Source: Janibacter sp. Soil728
GTDB taxonomy: Bacteria; Actinomycetota; Actinomycetes; Actinomycetales; Dermatophilaceae
Direction: 5' to 3'
NCBI RefSeq assembly: GCF_001428305.1
Contig: NZ_LMRZ01000001.1
Location: 620,289-684,288, forward strand
Length of the DNA: 64,000 nt
Part shown: piece after piece, positions 33,224 to 41,365 of the stretch
Position numbering within the stretch: the stretch's first letter is position 1
Layout: each line of letters begins with the position of its first letter
Notes under the pieces: generated by a model
Told to the model about the DNA's origin: nothing
Database searches by the model: none
Seen by the model: only the letters and a program-made list of their open reading frames with translations
Translations under genes and position numbers: made by a program

Positions 33224-33867
33224 TGGCGCGTTCCGACTTCACCTTCGCGGACCTGCACCTCGTCACCGACGACCGTCTCCTGGCGCCCCGGGCATGGACG
33301 CAGCTGCAGTCCGCGTGGGCCGCCGACCTGCTCTCTCAGGTGCCGGAGGGCCCCGTGCTCGAGCTGTGCGCGGGGGCGGGGCACATCGGGCTGGCTGCCC
33401 TGCGCCAGAGCGAGCGTCGGCTGGTCGCCGTCGACCGCGAGCCGGTGGCCGCGGACACGATCTGCGAGAACGCCGAGCGGGTCGGCATGGCGTCTCGCGT
33501 CGAGGTCCGGTGCGGGGAGCTCTCGCAGGTGGTGGAGCCGGGCGAGTGCTTCGCCCTGGTCATCGCCGACCCGCCGTGGGTGCCGACGTCACGCATCGGT
33601 CGGTTCCCCGAGGACCCGCGCGGCGCGATCGACGGCGGGGACGACGGGCTCGCCGTCGCCCAGCAGTGCGTCGCCGTCATCGCCGAGCACCTCCTGCCGT
33701 GGGGTGCCGCGCTGCTGCAGCTCGGCACGCGCGACCAGGTGGGCGCCCTGGACCTGCCGGCCGGCCTCGTCGTGGTCGAGGTGCGGGAGTACCCGCGTGG
33801 CGTGCTGGCGCGACTGGTGCCTGCCGGTGGTGACCAGGTCAGCTGCGCGGCAGGACCATCGCGATGA
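33223..33867 (+). CDS. SAM-dependent methyltransferase, HemK/RlmG-like
   Basis: A 214-residue methyltransferase. Motif I is VLELCAGAGHIGL (residues 45-57), the acidic residue after strand 2 is in VAVDREP, and motif IV reads IADPPWVPTS (about 115-123), similar to the NPPY motif of enzymes that methylate amino nitrogens. Substrate could be a glutamine side chain, a nucleic-acid base or a small molecule. The ATG at 33223 shares one base with the CDGSH stop. Its last 29 bp overlap the end of the convergent GNAT gene. It is the last gene of the four-gene operon. Confidence 0.85.
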   Translation: MARSDFTFADLHLVTDDRLLAPRAWTQLQSAWAADLLSQVPEGPVLELCAGAGHIGLAALRQSERRLVAVDREPVAADTICENAERVGMASRVEVRCGELSQVVEPGECFALVIADPPWVPTSRIGRFPEDPRGAIDGGDDGLAVAQQCVAVIAEHLLPWGAALLQLGTRDQVGALDLPAGLVVVEVREYPRGVLARLVPAGGDQVSCAAGPSR

Positions 33868-34369
33868 CATCGGGGGAGTCGGCGTGCAGCCAGCTGGGGC
33901 GGGTCGCCCCCACCTCGAGCCAGCCGGTGCGCCGGTAGAGGCCGACCGCCCCGCCGGTCGGGATGACGTCGAGGCACGGTGCGAGATCGCGGACCGCGAG
34001 GTCGTCGAGGGCGGCGCGCATGAGGGCGCCGCCGACCCCCCGGCCGCGCACGTGCGTCGCGGTGAAGTACACCCCGATCTCCCCGAGCCGCTCCGCCGGC
34101 AGGTCGTGACCGGCCGCCCACAGTCGAGCCAGCTCCGGCTCGCCACTCACCGCGGGGTCGAGCACCGGCAGGGTCGCGATGTGCCCGACCGGCTCGCCGT
34201 CGAGCTCGGCCGTCCACGTGGCGAGGGCCCCGGCGCGCGCGACGAAGTCCTCCGGCGCCATGGGGAGCGGGTCGCGGTGCGGGTACCCGGACGCGGGCTG
34301 CTGCTCGACGAGGGCCCGGCCCAGGGCCGGCAGGTCGGCGTCGAGACGGGGGCGGATGGTCAGGCTCAC
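33839..34369 (-). CDS. GNAT-family N-acetyltransferase
   Basis: A 176-residue GNAT protein. The acetyl-CoA motif A is GVYFTATHVRGRGVGGALMRAALDDL (about residues 98-123), with the R/Q-x-x-G-x-G/A signature as RGRGVGG, and the C-terminal YRRTGWLEVG is typical. Its substrate is not predictable. The start is a GTG at 34369 giving MSLTIRPRLDADLPALG, the usual beginning of the family. The end of the gene overlaps the convergent methyltransferase gene by 29 bp. Confidence 0.9.
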   Translation of the reverse strand: MSLTIRPRLDADLPALGRALVEQQPASGYPHRDPLPMAPEDFVARAGALATWTAELDGEPVGHIATLPVLDPAVSGEPELARLWAAGHDLPAERLGEIGVYFTATHVRGRGVGGALMRAALDDLAVRDLAPCLDVIPTGGAVGLYRRTGWLEVGATRPSWLHADSPDVIAMVLPRS

Positions 34370-34455
34370 CGGTGCATCATCGCCGACGGCGGGTTCGCTC
34401 GGCGGAGGTGACTGCCAGAGGTTTGCCTCGCGACCTCGTCAGGGACCGGGCGGGG

Positions 34456-34863
34456 TCAGCGGCGCAGCACCTCGGCGGCCATCGACAGACCGGCCTCGCG
34501 CTCGGGCTGGATGATCCGGGCGACGCCCAGCCGGGTGAGCGCCTCGACGTGCTGGCGGGAGCCCGCCTTGGCCCACACCTCGCGCACCTCCAGCTCGGCG
34601 AGGGCGGTCGCGATCATCAGGGAGGGGGCGACGCTCGTCATGCCGAGCACGACCAGCGTGTCGGTGCGGATGTCGAGCTGGCGCAGGGTCTCCTCGTCGT
34701 GGGCCTCGGCGATCACGAGGTGCTCGATGTCCGCGGCGAGCGAGTTCACCACGGCCTCGTCGACGTCGACGCCGAGGACGCGTTGCCCCTCCTCGACCAG
34801 ACGCAGGGCGAGGGTCGAGCCGAACCGGCCCAGCCCGATGACGGCGACGTCGTACCTAGCCAA
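34456..34863 (-). CDS. ktrA: Short potassium-channel regulator (KtrA/TrkA, RCK N-domain only)
   Basis: A 135-residue protein that consists only of the RCK nucleotide-binding domain: GLGRFGSTLALRLVEEGQRVLGVDVDE (residues 10-36) binds NAD or ATP. Usual KtrA proteins are about 220 residues and carry a C-terminal RCK_C domain that is missing here, with a clean stop and no remnant visible downstream. The start is a TTG at 34863, overlapping the last codons of the KtrB gene by 8 nt; no ATG or GTG fits the fold. It should gate the KtrB potassium channel, and without RCK_C may not sense c-di-AMP in the usual way. Confidence 0.85.
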   Translation of the reverse strand: MARYDVAVIGLGRFGSTLALRLVEEGQRVLGVDVDEAVVNSLAADIEHLVIAEAHDEETLRQLDIRTDTLVVLGMTSVAPSLMIATALAELEVREVWAKAGSRQHVEALTRLGVARIIQPEREAGLSMAAEVLRR

Positions 34864-36205
34864 CGAGGATCCTCTCTTCTGGGACCTCGTAACGTCGAGG
34901 CCGGTGGCGCAACGCCAGGGCGGCGCCCAGCGTGATCGGCCCGATGCGGCCGAGGAACATCATGACGATGAGGATGAGCTGCCCCGGCGCGGGGATGTCC
35001 GCGGTGATGCCCGTGGACATGCCGACGGTGGCGAAGGCCGAGATCACCTCGAAGAGGACGACGTCGAGGCGGAAGGGGGTGAGCACCATGAGTGCGCCCG
35101 TGGCGGTGACGACCATCCCCGTCGCCAGCAGCGCCACGGTGAGTGCCTGGCGCATGTTGCTGGGGGAGAGGCGGCGGTTGAGGACCCTGACGGTGGGCTC
35201 GCCGCGCAGCTCGGCCCAGATGACGAACCCGAGGATGGCGAAGGTCGCGACCTTGACGCCACCGGCCGTGCCCGCGCTGCCGCCACCGATGAACATCAGT
35301 CCGTCGAGGAGCAGCAGGCTCTCCTGGTGGACCGCGCCGAGGTCGACGCTGTTGAAGCCGGCAGTGCGGGCGACGACCGACTGGAAGGCGGCCGCCAAGA
35401 CCTTGCCTCCGGTGCCCATCGGCCCGAGGGTGGCCTCGTTGTCCCACTCGGCGGCGGCGAAGAGCACCGTGCCGAAGACCCACAGGACGATCGAGCCCCA
35501 GATGGTGATCGTCGCGTGGACCGTCCACCGGCCGTAAGGGCGGCGCCAGTGCCGCAGCATCTCCCACCAGACGGGGAACCCGAGGCCGCCGACCATCACC
35601 GACAGCATGAGCGGCACGCACATCCACGGGTCCTGCGCCCACTGGACGGCACTGTCGGGGAGCAGTCCGAAGCCGGCGTTGTTGAAGGCTGAGATCGCGT
35701 GGAAGATGCCGGAGTACACGGCCGTGCCCCAGTCTGCGTGGTAGGCGATGCGCAGGCGCAGGATGAGGACGAGGGCCATGGCGACCTCGACGGCGAGGGT
35801 GAAGCGCACGACACCGAGGAGCACCTGGCCCGGGGTGCGGTCGGCGATGGAGCGTGCCTCCGCGCCCGTCAGCACGTCGGCCGAGGCGGTGAGCCGGCGC
35901 CCGACGAGCATGACGAGGAGCGTCGCGACCGACATGATCCCCAGCCCACCGACCTGGATCAGCCCGAGGATGACCAGCTCGCCGAAGGTCGACCAGTGGC
36001 CACCCGTGTCGACGGTGACCAGTCCGGTGACGCAGGTGGCCGAGGTGGCGGTGAAGAGCGCGGTGAGCAGCCCGGTGGCTTCGCGCGACTGCGCGGCGAA
36101 GGGGGTCATCAGCAGGAGGGTTCCGACCATGATCGTCGCCGCGAAACCCAGCATGACCGTCCGGGACGGGTTCGCCACGAGACGGTTGAGGAGATGCGTG
36201 CTCAC
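34856..36205 (-). CDS. ktrB: Potassium uptake channel subunit KtrB/TrkH
   Basis: A 449-residue membrane protein of the SKT potassium transporter family. Four membrane-pore-membrane repeats are visible through their selectivity-filter segments, for example TSATCVTGL near the start, FNNAGFG, and TAGFNSVDL, each with the key glycine. It imports K+ with the RCK protein whose gene overlaps its 3' end. I place the start at the GTG at 36205 (MSTHLLNRLVANPSRTVMLGFA), since the upstream frame to 36340 reads as basic, non-membrane sequence. Length then equals typical KtrB. Confidence 0.93.
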   Translation of the reverse strand: MSTHLLNRLVANPSRTVMLGFAATIMVGTLLLMTPFAAQSREATGLLTALFTATSATCVTGLVTVDTGGHWSTFGELVILGLIQVGGLGIMSVATLLVMLVGRRLTASADVLTGAEARSIADRTPGQVLLGVVRFTLAVEVAMALVLILRLRIAYHADWGTAVYSGIFHAISAFNNAGFGLLPDSAVQWAQDPWMCVPLMLSVMVGGLGFPVWWEMLRHWRRPYGRWTVHATITIWGSIVLWVFGTVLFAAAEWDNEATLGPMGTGGKVLAAAFQSVVARTAGFNSVDLGAVHQESLLLLDGLMFIGGGSAGTAGGVKVATFAILGFVIWAELRGEPTVRVLNRRLSPSNMRQALTVALLATGMVVTATGALMVLTPFRLDVVLFEVISAFATVGMSTGITADIPAPGQLILIVMMFLGRIGPITLGAALALRHRPRRYEVPEERILVG

Positions 36206-36302
36206 GCGTTCCTGACCCACGAGGGAGGACGGTACTCCGGTCCGGGCCCCGCAGGCGTGCCTCCGCCACGGGGGCCACACGCACACCCTGGCGCTCGGGT
36301 GG

Positions 36303-36893
36303 TCAGTTGATGAGGCCAGCTGCTCGGGCGGGCTCGGCATAGGACCGGGCGAGGGTCTCCACGGTCTCGTGGGCGTTGAGCCCGCTTGGGTTGGGCACCA
36401 CCCACAGCCGCGCGCCCTCGAAGCCTTCGTCCTGCTCGCCGACCCGGGCGCCGCGCACGCCGAAGGCGCTGCGGTAGGCGGTGATCCCGGCGACGGCCAC
36501 CACCACCGGTCGGGCTGCCCGCACAGTGGCTCGCAGGCGCTCGCCGCCCTCGCGCAGCTCGGCAGCCGTCAGCTCGTCGGCCCGGGCCGACGCTCGTCGC
36601 ACGATGTTGGTGATGCCGATGCCGCGGGCACGCAGGTGGGTTCGGTCCTCGTCGGTCATGCCCGCGGACGGGCTGATCGGGCGCTCCAGGATCCCGGCGA
36701 GGGCGAGCGCGGGGTAGAAGCGGTTGCCCGGGTGCGCGAAGTGCGTGCCGGTGGCGGCGGTCCACAGGCCGGGGTTGATCCCGACGAAGAGCAGTCGCAG
36801 GGCCTGCTCGGGGGCGGGGAGCAGGTCCGGCACCTCGGCGTCCCTGAAGCTCTCGAGCTCCGCGCGGGTGAAGCTGCGTCCGGTGTTGGCCAT
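36303..36893 (-). CDS. mug: G/U mismatch-specific DNA glycosylase (Mug/TDG family)
   Basis: A 196-residue uracil-DNA-glycosylase-fold enzyme. Motif 1 reads LLFVGINPGLWTAATGTHFAHPGNRFYPAL (from about residue 34), with the N of GINPG as the catalytic asparagine of the Mug/TDG branch. The C-terminal VVPNPSGLNAH is the DNA-intercalating loop. It removes uracil or thymine from G/U and G/T mismatches formed by deamination. The ATG at 36893 is clear. It follows the KtrB gene divergently spaced by about 100 bp on the same strand and likely has its own promoter. Confidence 0.95.
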   Translation of the reverse strand: MANTGRSFTRAELESFRDAEVPDLLPAPEQALRLLFVGINPGLWTAATGTHFAHPGNRFYPALALAGILERPISPSAGMTDEDRTHLRARGIGITNIVRRASARADELTAAELREGGERLRATVRAARPVVVAVAGITAYRSAFGVRGARVGEQDEGFEGARLWVVPNPSGLNAHETVETLARSYAEPARAAGLIN

Positions 36894-36932
36894 GCCCTCA
36901 GGGTAGGACTGGGCCGACCCTCGCCATCGGGC

Positions 36933-37874
36933 TCAGTCGTGCGTCGTGCCGGCGGGCTCGGTGCGGCTGACCGACGGCGGCTCGATCTGGAAGGTCGAGT
37001 GGTGGATCGCGATGTCGAAGTGCTCGGCGACACACGTGCGCACCTGGTGCAGGACCTCGGCGGCGTGCCCGTCGACGAAGCACTCCTCGTCGACGACGAC
37101 GTGCGCGGTGATGGTGGGCAGGCCGGTCGCCACGGTAGAGGCGTGCAGGTCGTGGACCGCGCGCACGTGCTCGAGCGCGAGGATGTGGTCGCGCACCTCG
37201 TCGAGGTCCAGCCCCGCCGGCGCGAACTCCATGAGCACGCTGGAGGTCTCGCGCAGCAGTCTGATCGCGCGCGGCACGATGAGCGCCGCGATGAAGAGAC
37301 CAGCGATGGCGTCGGCCTGCAGGAAGCCCGTGGTCGAGATGACGATCGCCGCGATGATCACGCCGAGCGAGCCGAGGGCGTCGTTGACGACCTCGAGGAA
37401 GGCCGCGCGCATGTTGAAGTTGGCCGACCGTCCCGATGCCAGGACCGCGATGGCGATGACATTGGCGACGAGGCCGATGACGCCGAAGACGAGCAGCTCA
37501 CCGGCCGGCACCGCCGGGGGTGCGACGAGCCGCCGGATCCCTTCGATGGCCGCGTAGGCGCCGACGACCAGCAGGAGGGTGGCCTGGGCGAGGGCGGCGA
37601 TGACCTCGATCCGCCGATATCCCCAGGTCCGCGTGGACGAAGGGGGGCGCAGCATCAGCGTTCCGGCGACCAGGGCCACCAGGAGGCCGGACGCATCGGT
37701 CAGTGCGTGGGCGGTGTCGGTGAGCAGCGCGAGGCTGCCGGTCTGCCAGGCGCCGACCGCCTGGGCGACGACGATGATCGCCGTGATCGCGAAGGCGATC
37801 GCGAGCCTGCGTCTGAAGTCACCGGGACGGCCCTCGTCGCCCGAGGGTGGTCCGTGCTGGTGGCCTGAACCCAT
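36933..37874 (-). CDS. Cation diffusion facilitator metal exporter (CzcD-like)
   Basis: A 313-residue CDF transporter. A histidine-containing N-terminus (GSGHQHGPPSGDEG) precedes six membrane helices. The metal-site residues are in DTAHALTDASG (helix 2, H-x3-D) and AAFLEVVNDALGS (helix 5, where glutamate replaces the common histidine). A C-terminal cytoplasmic domain of about 90 residues ends the protein. It should export Zn2+, Co2+ or related ions using protons. The ATG at 37874 is chosen. The short HMA-type peptide gene lies 47 bp upstream on the same strand, so both may belong to one metal-response unit. Confidence 0.93.
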   Translation of the reverse strand: MGSGHQHGPPSGDEGRPGDFRRRLAIAFAITAIIVVAQAVGAWQTGSLALLTDTAHALTDASGLLVALVAGTLMLRPPSSTRTWGYRRIEVIAALAQATLLLVVGAYAAIEGIRRLVAPPAVPAGELLVFGVIGLVANVIAIAVLASGRSANFNMRAAFLEVVNDALGSLGVIIAAIVISTTGFLQADAIAGLFIAALIVPRAIRLLRETSSVLMEFAPAGLDLDEVRDHILALEHVRAVHDLHASTVATGLPTITAHVVVDEECFVDGHAAEVLHQVRTCVAEHFDIAIHHSTFQIEPPSVSRTEPAGTTHD

Positions 37875-37921
37875 GGGGCCATCCTCCCCCTTCGTCGATG
37901 GGGCGGTCAGTCGGTCGTGGC

Positions 37922-38068
37922 TCAGGCCCTCGACGCCTGGTACCCGGCGTCGGTGACGGCGGTGAGGACCGCTGCGTCGTCGATGCCGTCGCCGGTGACG
38001 ATCAGGGTGCCCGCCTCGCAGTGCCCGCAGGTCATGCCGCTCACCCGGTACTCGTTCGTCGTGCTCAC
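37922..38068 (-). CDS. Shortened heavy-metal-associated (HMA) copper-chaperone-like peptide
   Basis: A 48-residue peptide that begins exactly like a CopZ-type chaperone, with VSGMTCGHCEAG (C14 and C17 bind metal), and ends like one (DDAAVLTAVTDAGYQA). About 20 residues that normally form the first helix and second strand are missing between CEAG and TLIVTG, so the domain has an in-frame internal deletion. GGGAGG lies 8-13 nt before the GTG start, so it looks translated. Whether it folds is doubtful. It may be a relic, or a minimal metal-binding peptide next to a metal exporter gene. Confidence 0.75.
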   Translation of the reverse strand: MSTTNEYRVSGMTCGHCEAGTLIVTGDGIDDAAVLTAVTDAGYQASRA

Positions 38069-38082
38069 GGTGGATCCTCCCG

Positions 38083-39618
38083 TCAGGGGGCGACGAGCGC
38101 CAGCGCCCGCTCGGCGGCCGGCGTCGCCGCGGCGACGTCCGCCTCGACGAAGCTCGTCCGGGTACGGCGCTCGAGCAGGTCCTCGACGGTGAGGGCGCCC
38201 TCGTGGGCGACCGCGTACGCGAGCTCGACACCGAGGGTCGCGCAGCCCGGCGCGACCGGCTCGGCCAGCGTCGGGTCCTGGTCGGCGAGGGCCATGACCT
38301 GGGGGGCGAAGGTGCCGTACCGGCGCACGAGGCGCGGCGGTGCGTCGACCTTGCGCAGGATCTTGGCCGGGGCAGCACCGAGGAGGGGAAGGGTGGTGGT
38401 CCGGCACGCGGCGACGTCACCGTCGACTCGCCGGGCGATCGCGTCGATGGCGTCCTCCGCCATCCGGCGGTACTCGGTGAGCTTGCCGCCCGTGATCGTG
38501 ATCGGTGCGCCGGGCTCGTCGATGAGGAGGTGGTCGCGCGATGCGTCGGCGCTGGACCCCCCTTCGCCCTTGCCTGCCATCGTCACGAGGGGACGCAGCC
38601 CGGCGAAGCGGCCGACCACGTCAGCCGACGTGAGCGGCTGTGCCAGGACACCGCTCATCGTCTCGAGGAGGAAGGTCTCGTCCTCGAGGGGCACCGACGG
38701 CGCCGTGCCGTCGACGCCCGGGGCCGGCTCGTCGGTCAGACCCAGCAGGACGAGGTCCCCACTGATCGGGATGGTGAAGATGAAGCGGCCGAAGTGGCCC
38801 GGCACGGGCGCGCTCAGCTGGGCCTTGGGGAACCCGAGGCGCTCGGCGCGCAGGACGAGGTGCGACCCGCGCGAAGGGGTGACCGTGATCTTGGGCTCGT
38901 GCTCGCCGCCCCAGACGCCGGTGGCGAGCAGGACGTTGCCGCGAGCCTCGAGGCTCTGGCCGGTCAGCGTGTCGGTGAGCCGCACCCGATCGCCGCTGAG
39001 CGGGTCGGCCTCGCAGTAGGTGACGATGTCGGCGCCGTAGGCCGCCGCGGTGCGGGCGAGGGTCGCGACGAGTCGGGCGTCGTCCTCGACCTGCCCGTCG
39101 GAGTACATGATCCCCCGCACGCCCTGGCGGGCGCCGGGGACGAGCTCGTGGACCGCGCGGGCGGAGACACGGCGGGGCGTGGGCAGGATGCTGCTCGGTG
39201 TGCCAGCGGCCCGACGCAGCCCGTCGGCCATGAAGATCCCGGTGTTGCCAGCGACCGACTCGATCACGCTGGTGTCCGGGACGATGTTGCGCAGCGGCCG
39301 CACGAGGTGCGGGGCGATCCGGGTGATCAGGTGGTGGCGCTCGACCGCGGAGCGGTAGGCGATGGGGAAGTCGGCCTTGGCGAGGTAGCGCAGTCCGCCG
39401 TGGATGAGCTTGCTGCTCCAGCGGCTGGTGCCCGAGGCGAGGTCGTGACGCTCGACGAGCGCCGTGCGCAGACCCCGGGACGCGGCATCGAGGGCGGCCC
39501 CCGCGCCGGTGACGCCACCACCCACGACGATGACGTCGTACTCCTCGGTGGCGAGGCGCTCGAGGGCCGCCTGGCGCTGGGTGCGGTTGAGGCTGGCGGA
39601 GGGCGCGCTGATGCTCAT
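38083..39618 (-). CDS. glpD: Glycerol-3-phosphate dehydrogenase, FAD-dependent
   Basis: A 511-residue flavoprotein. The FAD motif is VIVVGGGVTGAGAALDAASRGL (about residues 29-50), followed by the GlpD-specific ASGTSRWSSKLIHGGLRYL. The C-terminal DAO_C-like domain is present. It oxidises glycerol-3-phosphate to dihydroxyacetone phosphate and passes electrons to quinone at the membrane. Start is ambiguous among ATGs at 39618, 39636 and 39648; I use 39618, which gives MSISAPSASLNRTQRQ. It diverges from an alkyl-DHAP-synthase-like gene, so its product DHAP is also the backbone for the neighbouring enzyme's likely substrate. Confidence 0.93.
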   Translation of the reverse strand: MSISAPSASLNRTQRQAALERLATEEYDVIVVGGGVTGAGAALDAASRGLRTALVERHDLASGTSRWSSKLIHGGLRYLAKADFPIAYRSAVERHHLITRIAPHLVRPLRNIVPDTSVIESVAGNTGIFMADGLRRAAGTPSSILPTPRRVSARAVHELVPGARQGVRGIMYSDGQVEDDARLVATLARTAAAYGADIVTYCEADPLSGDRVRLTDTLTGQSLEARGNVLLATGVWGGEHEPKITVTPSRGSHLVLRAERLGFPKAQLSAPVPGHFGRFIFTIPISGDLVLLGLTDEPAPGVDGTAPSVPLEDETFLLETMSGVLAQPLTSADVVGRFAGLRPLVTMAGKGEGGSSADASRDHLLIDEPGAPITITGGKLTEYRRMAEDAIDAIARRVDGDVAACRTTTLPLLGAAPAKILRKVDAPPRLVRRYGTFAPQVMALADQDPTLAEPVAPGCATLGVELAYAVAHEGALTVEDLLERRTRTSFVEADVAAATPAAERALALVAP

Positions 39619-39697
39619 GGGTGGGGTCCTCGACATGGTGGGAATCACTGGTACTCGGGGGTCACAAAGAGGCTACCCCGCAGGCATGATGTCCCTC

Positions 39698-41365
39698 ATG
39701 GCTGATCTCACCGAACTCCCTCGCCGTTCCGTCTGGCACGGCTGGGGCGACCCCACTCACGTCAAGCCGCTGCCGACGGGCGGGTGGCCGCTGCTGAAGT
39801 TCCTCGGCGGCATCGAGCCGGCCGCCCAGGACACCCCGCCCGTGGCCCTCGAGGACGTGCGTCTGCCCGATGTCCGCCTGTCCGAGGCGGCTCGGGAGGC
39901 CCTCGTCGCCGTCGTGGGAGAGTCCCACTACTCGACCGAGCGGCTCGACCGTGTCGAGCATGCGGGTGGCAAGAGCTACCCCGACCTGTACCGCCTGCGC
40001 AGCGGTGACGGATCTCACGCCCCTGACGCCGTCGTCTTCCCCGGGACGTCGAAGGAGATCTCCGACCTGCTCGCCGCCTGCGTCGAGCACGAGATCGCCG
40101 TCGTCCCCTTCGGTGGTGGCACGAGCGTCGTCGGTGGCGTCGACCCGGTCCGCGGCCGCTTCGCCGCAGTGATCAGCCTCGACCTGCGGCGGCTCAACGC
40201 CGTCACGAGCGTCGACCCGGTCGCCCAGACCGCCGTCGTCCAGGCCGGTGCCCGCGGGCCCGAGGCCGAGGCGGTCTTCCAGCGTCACGGCCTGACCCTG
40301 GGTCACTTCCCGCAGAGCTATCAGCAGGCCACGATCGGTGGCTACCTGGTGACGCGCAGCGCCGGCCAGGCCTCGTCGGGCTACGGGCGGTTCGAGGAGA
40401 ACGTCGTCTCGGTGACCATGGCCACCCCGACCGGTGAGCTCGTCCTCGGCGGCCGTGCCCCGGCCAACGAGACGGCCGCCGGCCCCAAGCTCCTCGACGT
40501 CGTCATCGGCAGCGAGGGCCTGCTCGGTGTCGTCACCGAGGCCACGGTCCAGCTCTTCCGTCGCCCGGAGGTCGAGCACCAGGAGACCTGGGCGCTGCGC
40601 GACACCGTCACCGGCTTCGCCGCCTTCCGCGACCTGGCCCAGGAGCTCGGCCACGGGATCATGCCGGACGTCTCCCGCCTGTCCGACGACCACGAGACGA
40701 CCACCGTCATGGCCCAGGCCGGGCTGCTCGGAGTCACCGGCATGGGTGTCCTGCGGGCCCGCGGGTGGAAGGCCCCGGCGCTGGCCGTCTTCCAGTTCGA
40801 GGACGGTGACAAGGAGACGCTGAGGTTCCGCCGCAAGAGGCTGGCCAAGGTGCTCAAGCGTCACGGTGCGGCGAAGATGACCGACTCGATCGCCCGGCAC
40901 TGGATGAGCCACCGCTTCCGCGGGCCCTACCAGCGCGACCACCTCATGGACCACGGCGTCTTCGTCGAGACCGTCGAGACCGCGACGACCTGGGACAACC
41001 TCGAGCACCTCTACACCTCGGTGCAGTCGGCGATCAGAGAAGCGATCGGCAAGGGCTGGGTGCAGTGCCACGTCTCGCACCTCGAGGACGGTGGCGCCTC
41101 GCTCTACTACACCTTCATGGCGACGGGCGAGAGTGATCCCCTCGCCCAGTGGGCGCGGGTCAAGACCGCGGCCAGCCAAGCGATGATCGATGCCGGCGGC
41201 ACGATCACCCACCACCACGCGGTCGGCACCGACCACCGCCCGTGGATCGACGAGGAGATCGGCGACGGCGGGATCCGCATCCTGCGCGCGATCAAGGCCG
41301 AGCTCGACCCGACCGGTGTCCTCAACCCAGGCAAGCTCATCCCAGAAGAAGGTGGCGCGCAATGA
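39698..41365 (+). CDS. FAD-binding oxidase, alkyl-DHAP synthase-like
   Basis: A 555-residue vanillyl-alcohol-oxidase-fold flavoenzyme. The FAD-binding loop is PFGGGTSVVGG (about residue 137), the middle reads QSYQQATIGGYLVTRSAGQASSGYGRFEENV, and the C-terminal HHHAVGTDHRPW is the histidine cluster typical of alkyldihydroxyacetonephosphate synthase. It could make the ether bond of ether lipids, but bacterial members are mostly uncharacterised. ATGs at 39686, 39689 and 39698 are all possible starts; 39698 gives MADLTELPRRSVWHGWGDP. The stop overlaps the lipid-kinase-like gene (ATGA). Neighbouring GlpD makes DHAP, which fits lipid synthesis. Confidence 0.88.
   Translation: MADLTELPRRSVWHGWGDPTHVKPLPTGGWPLLKFLGGIEPAAQDTPPVALEDVRLPDVRLSEAAREALVAVVGESHYSTERLDRVEHAGGKSYPDLYRLRSGDGSHAPDAVVFPGTSKEISDLLAACVEHEIAVVPFGGGTSVVGGVDPVRGRFAAVISLDLRRLNAVTSVDPVAQTAVVQAGARGPEAEAVFQRHGLTLGHFPQSYQQATIGGYLVTRSAGQASSGYGRFEENVVSVTMATPTGELVLGGRAPANETAAGPKLLDVVIGSEGLLGVVTEATVQLFRRPEVEHQETWALRDTVTGFAAFRDLAQELGHGIMPDVSRLSDDHETTTVMAQAGLLGVTGMGVLRARGWKAPALAVFQFEDGDKETLRFRRKRLAKVLKRHGAAKMTDSIARHWMSHRFRGPYQRDHLMDHGVFVETVETATTWDNLEHLYTSVQSAIREAIGKGWVQCHVSHLEDGGASLYYTFMATGESDPLAQWARVKTAASQAMIDAGGTITHHHAVGTDHRPWIDEEIGDGGIRILRAIKAELDPTGVLNPGKLIPEEGGAQ

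Noticed and set aside
36206-36302. A c-di-AMP (ydaO) or other riboswitch before ktrB
   Set aside because: The gap is only 97 bp and I could not find the conserved motifs of that class.
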